The notes under the pieces were generated by a model. It had not been told where the DNA came from, made no database searches, and saw only the letters and a list, made by a program, of their open reading frames with translations. A stretch of DNA of 15,976 nucleotides, from positions 1 through 15,976 of the forward strand of contig NJEF01000017.1 of assembly GCA_002255065.1 (NCBI GenBank), given 5' to 3'. This stretch comes from Desulfurococcales archaeon ex4484_204. GTDB taxonomy: Archaea > Thermoproteota > Thermoprotei_A > Sulfolobales > NBVN01. Position numbers and translations under genes: made by a program. Below are positions 6,635 to 12,848 of the stretch, in pieces (the stretch's first letter is position 1; each line of letters begins with the position of its first letter).

Positions 6635-7427
6635 TCTTTACTAACTCCTTTAGCTTCTTCTCCACGGTGTCCTCACCGTATTTCTCCACAGCGTTCCACA
6701 GTAGTTTGAATAGGTTCTTTCTCTTGCGTACGAGCTCCTTGTACACCTTGTAAGCCTCCTCTTTTAGGGGTCCCAGCACCACTCCTTCTTCTTCATCGTA
6801 CCTTATGAAGTAGGACTCCCCTAGGAATGGCGATACCGTTGGGTCGATCTCTGAAACCATATCTATTATGAAGGCTGATAGTAACCCTAGATCCCACTCC
6901 CAAGCCCCCCCAGATCTGTAGTCTAGTAGTCTAAGTAGCAGCAGGCCTCCCGTAATCACCCCCTTACCTAGTAAGGCATAGCCTGGGTTATCGTGTACTG
7001 GCTCAGCTAGGCCGCGGTCGTCGAACACGTAAAGCCTTGGCTTACCGTCCTGTGTAACACTAGCTAGGAGTAAGCTCGCATTAGGCTCTATCCCCACCCC
7101 CCTAAGCTCCCGGTACCTAGCTATGAGCCTCGACTCAATACCTGCAACTATGTCCCCGACCTCATCAGCAAAGGGGTTCCTACCCTCCCTAGAACCAACC
7201 TTTTCAAACCACTACTTAAACGCTAACTCAATAACCCTAAAACCCTGCTTAACCAATACAGCATCGCCTGCACCGCCAGCAATACCGAGACCCAGCTCCT
7301 TACCACCCTTTAAAAAGAATATAGGCTTAATCTTCTTCTCCTCATGAAAAACCAAACCGCTCGAAGCCCTACTATCAGCCGACACTAGAACCCCCTGCCC
7401 CCAAACAAGCGCAATTACCAACGTCAT
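6627..7427 (-). pseudogene. Proteasome-beta-like Ntn hydrolase with an in-frame TAG
   Basis: One frame of 267 codons runs from the ATG at 7427 to the TAA at 6627, broken only by TAG at codon 72 (7212-7214). The N-terminus is MTLVIALVWGQGVLVSADSR. If Met is removed, Thr becomes residue 1, with Asp at 17 (SADSR) and Lys at 33 (KKIKP), the classic catalytic set of proteasome beta subunits. GIAGGAGDA follows as in that fold. After the stop the frame resumes WFEKVGSREGRNPFADEV and continues with ASLLLASV, YVFDDRGL and a distal DPTVSPFLG that could carry the late Asp and Ser of the family. The C-terminus is a charged helix. It is probably a divergent paralogue, not the core 20S beta subunit. Without readthrough, only a 71-residue N-terminal fragment would be made. 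The downstream gene overlaps its stop. Confidence 0.75.
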
Positions 7428-7447
7428 CCCTACACACCCCCTCCACA

Positions 7448-7457
7448 GAAGTTAAAC
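7448..7457 (-). promoter_or_regulatory. Possible TATA box for the Ntn hydrolase gene
   Basis: On the minus strand TATGTTTAAC is centred about 26 bases upstream of the ATG at 7427, followed by a G-rich GGAGGGGG stretch that could also serve as a ribosome site. Confidence 0.35.
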
Positions 7458-7504
7458 ATACCTCAGCACACTACTATACGTTAACTCAATAATAAACTGA
7501 AGCG

Positions 7505-7723
7505 CTAGGGGCAGGGATGAACCCTCCAACACCTCCTCTTAGCACCACCCGATATAGGAACGCCTAAGGACATAGCGAATTCCTCATGAGGGCACACTCC
7601 AAGACCATCTATAATGCCTTTAGTCGTAAGCTTTACACCTCGAAAACTCTTCCTAAGCTAACGTAATTTTTCATTAACCCATTTAAGGAAGAGCGTAACC
7701 TCCTGTTTACCTACTATGTTGAG
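7505..7723 (-). pseudogene. Possible relic of an unrecognised small gene
   Basis: A single minus-strand frame of 73 codons reads LNIVGKQEVTLFLKWVNEKLR, then TAG, then LRKSFRGVKLTTKGIIDG, LGVCPHEEFAMSLGVPISGG and a Cys/Arg-rich end before another TAG. It looks like protein sequence but has no start codon that I can find and no family I can name. It might be the remains of a gene or a chance open stretch. Confidence 0.25.
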
Positions 7724-7749
7724 CTAGGCTTAACGTAATTTAAGCCTAG
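7724..7749. repeat. Perfect inverted repeat, 10-bp arms
   Basis: CTAGGCTTAA (7724-7733) and TTAAGCCTAG (7740-7749) are exact complements around a 6-base loop. It is the first of three hairpins in this gene-free stretch. Confidence 0.7.
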
Positions 7750-7791
7750 TGCTATATGGCTTCCTTATAAACGGCGTCCCCGCCACGTACC

Positions 7792-7813
7792 TATGTGGTA
7801 GTAGGGCCACATA
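7792..7813. repeat. Perfect inverted repeat, 7-bp arms
   Basis: TATGTGG (7792-7798) and CCACATA (7807-7813) are exact complements around an 8-base loop. The same left arm can also pair, with one wobble, with CCACGTA just upstream, so two alternative hairpins are possible. Confidence 0.55.
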
Positions 7814-7897
7814 CATCGCCTTGGGAGGTCTTACCTTAACCTCTCGGTCACAGCTTTAACCGCTAGCACGAGCGCTGTAAGCACACTTAAAGCGCTT

Positions 7898-7942
7898 CCT
7901 AGCCGTAGGTCTATACATGTGGTGCCACTCCCTACGGCTGGG
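7898..7942. repeat. Inverted repeat, 12-bp arms with one G-T pair
   Basis: CCTAGCCGTAGG (7898-7909) pairs with CCTACGGCTGGG (7931-7942) with a single T-G wobble, around a 21-base loop that itself contains GTGG and CCAC. It lies about 80 bases upstream of the retropepsin-like gene. It may be a structured RNA element or a protein-binding site. Confidence 0.6.
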
Positions 7943-8022
7943 TATTAGTTATGCTAAGTGAACATACGGTGTTCCGGGTATGGTTTAATATTAGTGACAA
8001 GGTCTTTATAGTGGGGGCTTAG

Positions 8023-8379
8023 TTGGGGTATATCAGGGTTAAGGCTAGGGTGTGGAATGTAGGGAATCCGCTTGCTAGTAGGGAGGTGGAGCTCCTAACG
8101 GATACTGGGGCTGTGTACACGGTGCTGCCCAGTAGCCTCCTTAAGGAATTAGGGGTGGAGCCCGTGGGTAGGAGGAGGTTCAGGCTAGCTAATAACCAGG
8201 TTGTGGAGCGTGATGTAGGGGTAGTGGGTATTGAGGTTAAGGGCATTAGAGTGCATACAGTGGCTATCTTCGGGGATGAAGGTGTCTACCTACTAGGGGT
8301 GGTTACGCTTAAGGAGCTAGGGCTGGAGGTAGACCCGGTGAAGGGGGAGCTAAGGCCTATGGAGCTGCTGTTAATGTAG
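8023..8379 (+). CDS. Retropepsin-like (clan AA) aspartic protease
   Basis: A 118-residue single-domain protein of the retroviral-type aspartic protease fold, which works as a dimer with one catalytic Asp per chain. Seen: the active-site motif LLTDTGAVYTVLP near residues 25-37 (Asp in DTGA), a long beta-rich core (GVVGIEVKGIRVHTVAIFG), and the family-typical ending LLGVVTLKELGLEVDP followed by a G-containing strand. Length fits a complete domain. No signal peptide or membrane helix is seen, so it is probably cytoplasmic; its substrate is unknown. The start is TTG 8023; a G-rich GTGGGGG precedes it, with TATA-like TTTAATATT about 35 bases upstream. It stands alone, convergent with the winged-helix/membrane pair. 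Its relative at 2039-4402 lacks the catalytic Asp and is disrupted. Confidence 0.82.
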   Translation: MGYIRVKARVWNVGNPLASREVELLTDTGAVYTVLPSSLLKELGVEPVGRRRFRLANNQVVERDVGVVGIEVKGIRVHTVAIFGDEGVYLLGVVTLKELGLEVDPVKGELRPMELLLM

Positions 8380-8421
8380 GGTGTTCAAGGCAGCTTAAAC
8401 AGCGCTGAGCCCCGGGAACGC

Positions 8422-8426
8422 TTTTT
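8422..8426 (+). terminator. T-tract after the retropepsin-like gene
   Basis: Five T follow the GC-rich CCCCGGGAACGC, about 45 bases past the stop at 8379. Archaeal transcription can end at such tracts without a hairpin. Confidence 0.35.
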
Positions 8427-8460
8427 AGGGGGTTGCTTAACTCGCGTGCTACGGGCCTTC

Positions 8461-8706
8461 CTACTCGCTGAACAGCCTCCTGTACAGCTCGTTGAAGAGC
8501 TTAACGTACTCCATGCCCTTCTCCGTGGTTACGTAGCTCTCGCTACGCTTCTCCAGCAGGCCCTTCTCGGTCAGCATGTCTAGGTACTTCCTCCCCCTCT
8601 TCGCGCTCAGGTTGCATGCTAGCAGTACGTAGGTTACCTTACGGGGCTGGGTGCAGTAGGACAGTATCTCCCAGATTATCTCGTAGGGGCTCCTCCTAGG
8701 CTTCAT
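8461..8706 (-). CDS. Small winged-helix DNA-binding protein
   Basis: About 81 residues with the layout of the archaeal winged helix-turn-helix family (HTH_45-like). It has a first helix (SPYEIIWEILSYC), a helix-turn-helix (KVTYVLLACNLSAKRGRKYLD, with the recognition helix near AKRGRKYLDML), then the wing LEKRSESYVTTEKGMEYV and a C-terminal helix. Such proteins are usually local transcription regulators. The ATG at 8706 was chosen; a GTG at 8712 is equally reachable. Either start overlaps the 3' end of the membrane-protein gene upstream, so the two are almost certainly one transcript. The regulator may control its own operon or sense the state of its membrane partner; this is inference. Confidence 0.8.
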   Translation of the reverse strand: MKPRRSPYEIIWEILSYCTQPRKVTYVLLACNLSAKRGRKYLDMLTEKGLLEKRSESYVTTEKGMEYVKLFNELYRRLFSE

Positions 8707-9307
8707 CCCCACCAGGCCCGCGCTGCTCTAAGAGCTCTGAGAGCATTGCTTCGAAGAACCTCACCCTAGCTAGCTTCCCAGCCATAAACACCTCCTCGAG
8801 GTATAGGGTGGTGGCGGCGAAGAAAGCTACTAGCAGGCCTACAGAGAACCTAAAGACGGACTCACCGACCCCCATAAACCCGGCGATGCATCCATGGACG
8901 GAGAGGGCGATCATTACAGCCCCCGCACCCAGTGCTAGCACCCCAACCAGGACTAGGTACCAGCGGTAGCCCCTGTATAGCGATACGGTGTCCTTAACCA
9001 GCCTAACAACCTCGTCGTCGCTTAACACCCTACCCTCGTGCAGTAGGAGTAGGGAGTAGCGGTGTCTCCACTCAATTCTTATTGCGTTATACAGCAGGGT
9101 GGCTGAGAGCAGGAACCAGATAGTGCCGAGAGGGGCTAGGAACGCGTTAATTAAGACCTGCTGATGGGCCAGCAGCGCCCTAACCGAGTTAGCAATAACT
9201 GATGCTGAAACACCTAGGGAGATGGATGACGTAGCACACCACAGGAGTAGCTCGCTTGAAACCTTCTTAGCCACCCTAACCAAGCCTTCTCCAGCCACTG
9301 CGAGCAC
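8696..9307 (-). CDS. Four-helix membrane protein paired with the winged-helix gene
   Basis: About 203 residues with four predicted membrane helices at roughly 21-43, 52-77, 117-139 and 152-171. Helices 2 and 3 are separated by a charged loop (EWRHRYSLLLLHEGRVLSDDEVVRLVKD). The C-terminal tail (MLSELLEQRGPGGDEA) is hydrophilic. No catalytic motif is visible and I do not recognise a family. The start is uncertain: TTG 9310 and GTG 9307 are adjacent, and I use the GTG. Its 3' end overlaps the winged-helix gene, a pairing seen often in Crenarchaeota where a small membrane protein travels with a DNA-binding protein. Confidence 0.75.
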   Translation of the reverse strand: MLAVAGEGLVRVAKKVSSELLLWCATSSISLGVSASVIANSVRALLAHQQVLINAFLAPLGTIWFLLSATLLYNAIRIEWRHRYSLLLLHEGRVLSDDEVVRLVKDTVSLYRGYRWYLVLVGVLALGAGAVMIALSVHGCIAGFMGVGESVFRFSVGLLVAFFAATTLYLEEVFMAGKLARVRFFEAMLSELLEQRGPGGDEA

Positions 9308-9624
9308 CAACTACGTTTAAGCTCCTAATAACTAAAAACGCTGTGAACCTCAGGTACGTAAAGCTTATAAAGCACCTGACTCCCTCAGCTACTGCAAAGC
9401 CCCTGCTATACTATTCAGGGCTTAGAAGGATGTGAGGCTGGCATGGCTGTAAACCTTTAACTTCTCAGGGGAGGTAGTTCTTGGTTGTAACGATTGAGAG
9501 GGTTTAGCAGCTTCATACCCGTAAGACCGGAGTTAAGGGCCGGGCTTTACCGCCTTGCTCAAGTAGAGGAGTGCCTGGGTATATTGAGGCACTTACCTGT
9601 AGCGCTACCTTATAAGGGGAGGGT
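9308..9624. other. Divergent intergenic region
   Basis: About 315 bases between divergent genes. It holds promoter-like AT patches (CTTATAA near 9364-9370 for the minus-strand pair, and the TATA box at 9608-9615). A short inverted repeat CCCTG/CAGGG occurs at 9401-9420. I see no RNA gene or open frame worth calling. Confidence 0.4.
9608..9615 (+). promoter_or_regulatory. TATA box of the glycosyltransferase gene
   Basis: CCTTATAA lies about 23 bases before the GTG at 9634 and only about 14 before the GTG at 9625. If transcripts start 25-26 bases downstream, the GTG at 9634 would be a leaderless start. Confidence 0.4.
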
Positions 9625-10488
9625 GTGGGGTTAGTGTTAGAGAAGGTCTTGGAGACCTCCCTTCACCTGGGGATGCAAGGTGTGACGAGCATAAAGTACG
9701 GTGTGGTAATCCCCGCTAGGAATGAGGCGCGGGTTATAGAGCACACGTTACGGAGCTTGTTTAGGCAGAGGCTAAGGCCTAGAGCTGTAGTTGTTGTCGA
9801 TGATGGCAGCACCGACGGCACAGGCTTAATAGCTGAGAGGGCGGGTGCCTACGTAATTAGGGTGGAGCGGAGGAGCAGGGTATCAGCAACTGGAGCTCCC
9901 TACCTAGCCTTCATTATTAACCAGGGGCTTAAAGTGCTTCAAGGCCTAAACCTCGACTACGTAATGATCTCGGGGGCGGAGTGCCTCTACCCGCAGAGCT
10001 ATGTGCACCACCTAGTTAAGAACATGGTTAGAGATCGCGTAGTGATTGCTTCCGGAGTAGCTCGAGGGGAGAGGACCTACAGCACGCTGTCAGTGCGTGG
10101 GAGCGGTAGGCTGATCAACGCGTCCTGGTTCAGGAGGGTGGGCTTCTCATACCCGCAATACTACGGGTTCGAAACCTGGCTACTGCTTAAAGCGCTATCA
10201 ATGGGCCTACGAGTCGCAACCTACCCGCAAATAAAGTTCTATTCGCTGAGGGAGACCACAATGAACCCACGGAAAGCCTACCTCTACGGCAAGGCAATGA
10301 AAGCACTTAACTATCCCATGCTGTATGCGCTAGCAAGAATACTGAGAACGCTTACAGCTAGGAGGGTTAGGGAAGCTGCATACATGCTTAGAGGATACCT
10401 AGCTAACGTAAGGAAGTACCGAGACATCGAGTATGTTGCAAAGCCTACCTTCTATACGGAGATGCTTACCGCGATTAAGCACTTTTAA
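9625..10488 (+). CDS. Family 2 glycosyltransferase
   Basis: GT-A-fold transferase of about 287 residues; such enzymes move a sugar from a nucleotide or lipid donor to an acceptor, often in surface glycan or N-glycan assembly. Seen: the N-terminal strand YGVVIPARNEARVIEHTL at about 25-42, the nucleotide-binding VVVVDDGSTDGTG at 55-67, and the acceptor-side FETWLLLKAL. Where most relatives carry DxD, this one has MISGAECLYP (114-123), so metal coordination may differ. There is no membrane helix except a weak amphipathic segment near the C-terminus. Start: GTG 9625 gives the longest product; GTG 9634 fits the TATA box better, and ATG 9673 would still keep the core. A GGGGAGGG precedes the first GTG. 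It stands alone; donor and acceptor are unknown. Confidence 0.85.
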   Translation: MGLVLEKVLETSLHLGMQGVTSIKYGVVIPARNEARVIEHTLRSLFRQRLRPRAVVVVDDGSTDGTGLIAERAGAYVIRVERRSRVSATGAPYLAFIINQGLKVLQGLNLDYVMISGAECLYPQSYVHHLVKNMVRDRVVIASGVARGERTYSTLSVRGSGRLINASWFRRVGFSYPQYYGFETWLLLKALSMGLRVATYPQIKFYSLRETTMNPRKAYLYGKAMKALNYPMLYALARILRTLTARRVREAAYMLRGYLANVRKYRDIEYVAKPTFYTEMLTAIKHF

Positions 10489-10750
10489 CAGCGGACATCC
10501 TCGCACGTATCATTCAGTAACACATAGGAAGCTAGTTTCACTCACACGTAGAAGCTAGGTCTAGGTAATGCTGGAGTCAGCCAGCTGCCTCAATAACATA
10601 GCTATACCGAGAGTATCCAGACCACCTTCCAACTCATCACGTTGCCTAGCAATAACTAGCGACTTAGAGTACCTAGACCATGACCCGGTATTTCAAGAGG
10701 TAGTATTAAGGAGGCATGTACAACCTTTGTTTGGAGGACATCAAATAAGC
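10489..10750. other. Intergenic stretch with no convincing gene
   Basis: A plus-strand ATG frame at 10568-10780 has an unnatural composition and no ribosome site. On the minus strand two frames read protein-like pieces (LAGLFDVLQTKVVHASL, and SLVIARQRDELEGGLDTLG ending at TAG 10561), which might be one decayed gene broken near 10670. No family is recognised, so no gene is called. Confidence 0.35.
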
Positions 10751-10787
10751 CCGCTAATAGATAGCGGTTTAACTTGCTAAGTTTTTT
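10751..10787 (+). terminator. Hairpin plus T-tract between convergent genes
   Basis: CCGCTA (10751-10756) and TAGCGG (10762-10767) form a perfect 6-bp stem, followed after 14 bases by six T at 10782-10787. It would stop plus-strand transcripts before they enter the convergent DUF3795 gene; the hairpin also lies about 20 bases past that gene's stop. Confidence 0.4.
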
Positions 10788-10788
10788 G

Positions 10789-11082
10789 TTAACCCTGTCC
10801 CTTCCTTACCCCACCTACGAAGTCCTTCTTGATCTGGTTAAGGAAATCAGCCATCTTACCGTACATATTGTAGAGCTTCTGGCACGGGAACTCAGGGCAG
10901 AAGGTGCATATCTCAACACCCTTACTAGCCGCACAATTCCTAATTTCGCATCCCTCCCTTGACCAGCAGCCCCCACACTTAAACTCCTTAGTCCCAGCGA
11001 TGTAGTACGGGCACCAACCGCAGTAGAGCCCGCAGACACCAATCAACCTCTCGCTTAACTCAACTACCCAGCCGCGGCCCAA
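10789..11082 (-). CDS. DUF3795-type cysteine-rich protein
   Basis: A 97-residue protein with ten cysteines in the pattern of the DUF3795 family: CGLYCGWCPYY at about 17-27, then CGGCW and GCEIRNCA, then ICTFCPEFPCQKL. The arrangement suggests a bound metal or iron-sulfur cluster, but the biochemical role of the family is not established. The C-terminal helix (MADFLNQIKKDFVGGV) is typical. The start is TTG at 11082, about 34 bases downstream of an AT-rich TATA-like site; no ATG or GTG suits better. It is the only gene between a glycosyltransferase and a decayed CPBP gene, apparently monocistronic. Confidence 0.85.
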   Translation of the reverse strand: MGRGWVVELSERLIGVCGLYCGWCPYYIAGTKEFKCGGCWSREGCEIRNCAASKGVEICTFCPEFPCQKLYNMYGKMADFLNQIKKDFVGGVRKGQG

Positions 11083-11112
11083 GCTAACTACCTTCTATCT
11101 GCAGCTACAAAC

Positions 11113-11120
11113 CTTTTAAT
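11113..11120 (-). promoter_or_regulatory. Possible TATA box for the DUF3795 gene
   Basis: ATTAAAAG on the minus strand, centred about 34 bases upstream of the TTG start. Confidence 0.35.
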
Positions 11121-11215
11121 TCTAACAACCATGCTACGCTACAGCTAGCCCCCCTAGACCACCTACCACTCCACGTTCTGCCTTAACCCGCACACCATAG
11201 TAACATGTATTAGGC

Positions 11216-11314
11216 ATGGCTGAGCTACGATTATTTAAGGGCTCACCCCACCCTCTGAACACGCTCTACGAATTATTCCTAGAACTGAAGGTAGTGTTAC
11301 CGCCTAGTTATTAA
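11216..11314 (+). CDS. Possible small protein, or 5' part of a decayed gene
   Basis: ATG 11216 opens a 32-codon frame with natural-looking composition (MAELRLFKGSPHPLN, then LYELFLELKVVLPPSY) ending in TAA at 11312. The same frame stays open afterwards for 23 more codons (LKTPRSQLATYGFITYVYL) to a second TAA inside the palindrome at 11378-11399. No family is recognised, and there is no ribosome site and only weak promoter support. It may be a relic with one nonsense codon. Confidence is low. Confidence 0.2.
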   Translation: MAELRLFKGSPHPLNTLYELFLELKVVLPPSY

Positions 11315-11377
11315 CTGAAAACTCCTCGCTCACAGCTCGCTACCTACGGGTTCATCACCTACGTATATCTCCGTATA

Positions 11378-11399
11378 GGGGGTTAAGGCCTTAACCCCC
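11378..11399. repeat. Perfect 22-bp palindrome
   Basis: GGGGGTTAAGG is followed directly by its exact complement CCTTAACCCCC, with no spacer. It lies about 10 bases beyond the end of the decayed CPBP frame. A spacer-free palindrome suits a dimeric protein-binding site better than an RNA hairpin, but either is possible. Confidence 0.75.
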
Positions 11400-11408
11400 A
11401 GCCTCCTG

Positions 11409-11929
11409 CTACCCAGGAAACGTTACGGTAAGGCTTACTACGTCCGTTATGTATGGCTTAGCATGAGGGTTAGGAGCTTCCTACGCCTTAGGTATATCAA
11501 GCCGTACGCGAACCCTATCACGGCGGTGAAGAACGCGTGCGGCGTTACCCCGTGCCGCACACCGAACGCTACCGCCTGGATCACCACCGCTTTAAGAGGC
11601 CCGTAGTGCTTGCCCAGTACCTCTATGCCGAACCACCCCCGCAGCCTCCTCAAACAACCCAGCGGTTACCGGGCTACAGCGATTAGGTAGGCCTTAGAGG
11701 GTGGAGGGAGCTTTCTAACTAACCCACCCTCAGCTACCGTAGTATACGTGGCCCGTAACAACCGCTGAGAGCCAGACAATACCTAAGGTTGGGAGTACTA
11801 GGCCCGCTACCTAAGCGGCCTCCACGGGTTAGGAAGCATAGCTGGTAGTGCCGCGTCAGCGTCCTTGAGGGTATGGGGCCCTCTAAGACCCTCCAGGCTT
11901 AGAGCACCTGCCCGCCCAATTAGGCAGGC
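11409..11929 (-). pseudogene. Decayed CPBP-family intramembrane protease gene
   Basis: Only the 68-codon piece 11653-11447 shows as a clean frame, but six minus-strand segments in changing frames read one protein of about 170 residues. In order they are ALPAMLPNPWRPLR (frame ends at TAG 11807), VAGLVLPTLGIVWLSAVVTG, GGLVRKLPPPSKAYLIAVAR, VTAGLFEEA, RGWFGIEVLGKHYGPLKAVV with AFGVRHG and LTLMLSH, and ITDVVSLTVTFPG (TAG 11409). The paired Glu (FEE) before an RG, the FGxxH and a final SH are the signature of CPBP (Abi) membrane proteases. At least five frame breaks, including one in the EExxxR motif, mean no active product. CPBP proteins process prenylated or bacteriocin-related substrates in other organisms; the role here is unknown. 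Confidence 0.75.
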
Positions 11930-11946
11930 CTATACTAAGTGTTAAC

Positions 11947-12606
11947 CTACCTATAAGTTGTTAGGAGTCCGTAGAGCAGCTTAGCTGTTGCTGCCAATAC
12001 CCTTAGGTTAGCAGTTAACCTACCTCCCACCCTAGGCCTCTCCCTCCTTGGAGGAGGTCTGTACAGGTACTCCCCGATCCTGCATCCCCTAGACCTAGCT
12101 ATTAGGAGTAGCTCCCCGCCGAACGTCTCCCCAAGCCTTAGCTCGCCTCCCTCAACACACTCCTTCCTATACACCCTGAAGTTCGAGTAGATGTCCCTAA
12201 CCCCTAACACCCTGCTGAGGGCTATGGAGGCCAGCTTCTCGGAGGCCCTAGGGATCTCGGCCCTACACGCAACGAGGACCCCGTAGCCCCCCTCAGTGAA
12301 AACCCTTAGGAGCTCGGGGACTAGGTTAGGGGGGTTCTCAAGGTCTACATCCATAGTGACCACTACGGGGTACCTAGCTAGCTCAATACCTACTAGCAAC
12401 CCCTTCGTCTGACCCTCCCTACGCTTCCTAACAGCTACATCAGCTACCCTCCTAGCTACCTCGTAGGTCCCGTCTGGGGAGCTATCATCAACAACCACTA
12501 CCTCGTGGGGCAACCCCTTAAGCACCCTCTTAACAGCCCTCACAAACCCACCGACATACCCAGCCTCACAGTATGTAGTAGTCACTACCGAGACACCGCT
12601 AACCAT
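11947..12606 (-). CDS. Family 2 glycosyltransferase, dolichol-phosphate mannose synthase type
   Basis: A 219-residue GT-A enzyme resembling DPM1-like enzymes, which load a sugar onto a polyprenyl (dolichyl) phosphate for protein glycosylation. Seen: VSVVTTTYCEAGYVGGFV at the N-terminus, VVVVDDSSPDGTYEVA at 36-51, the DxD-type TMDVDLENPP at 84-93, and a distal FGGELLLIARSRG with PPPRRERPRVGG, the usual acceptor-side region. It lacks the C-terminal pair of membrane helices found in some relatives, ending at a single moderately hydrophobic stretch. The ATG at 12606 follows TTTAGGGG, with a TTTATCC box about 36 bases upstream. Surface-protein glycosylation would fit the sequon-rich exported protein encoded next door, but the link is inference. 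Confidence 0.87.
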   Translation of the reverse strand: MVSGVSVVTTTYCEAGYVGGFVRAVKRVLKGLPHEVVVVDDSSPDGTYEVARRVADVAVRKRREGQTKGLLVGIELARYPVVVTMDVDLENPPNLVPELLRVFTEGGYGVLVACRAEIPRASEKLASIALSRVLGVRDIYSNFRVYRKECVEGGELRLGETFGGELLLIARSRGCRIGEYLYRPPPRRERPRVGGRLTANLRVLAATAKLLYGLLTTYR

Positions 12607-12848
12607 CCCCTAAACCCTACATAACTATGAACTAGGGGGATAAAGACGCATCCCCACAGATAGGGTGAGCTACGGGAGGAGGTTAGGGACGCCTTAAAAC
12701 ACGTGAAGTAGTTCTACCCCATTAAACCCGGAGTACGTGTAGAGCTGTGAAGGCGTATTACGTAGGGAAGCACCCCCTAAACCCTCCCTACGAACTTTCT
12801 TAAACACCCATTAAGACCATGTACTAGCTAGGTCGCTCAACACGTTAC
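12607..12848. other. Short intergenic region with a possible relic
   Basis: One plus-strand frame reads ELREEVRDALKHVK, TAG at 12709, then FYPIKPGVRVEL. It looks protein-like but has no start and no recognised family. Nothing else is supportable. Confidence 0.3.

Larger units (their letters stand above)
11121..11408. other. Intergenic stretch with a palindrome and one small frame
   Basis: Apart from the weak frame at 11216-11314 and the 22-bp palindrome at 11378-11399, I see nothing supportable here: no RNA gene and no repeat array. Confidence 0.4.

Noticed and set aside
3438..7427. In-frame TAG codons in tnpA, the Ntn hydrolase and two possible relics as pyrrolysine or other stop recoding
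   Set aside because: TAG is used as an ordinary terminator by about half of the intact genes here (for example at 5673, 8379, 11947 and 14759), and tnpA also has a TAA. Simple nonsense mutation is more likely.
10568..10780. Plus-strand 70-codon open frame between the glycosyltransferase and DUF3795 genes
   Set aside because: No ribosome site or promoter, unnatural composition, and it runs through the terminator-like hairpin.
11447..11653. A stand-alone 68-residue membrane protein gene
   Set aside because: Its ends are frame breaks, not natural ends; neighbouring frames continue the same CPBP protein on both sides.
11907..11928. CCTGCC/GGCAGG inverted repeat as terminator of the DPM1-like gene
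   Set aside because: The stem is only 6 bp with no T-tract on the minus strand, and it overlaps the start of the decayed CPBP frame.
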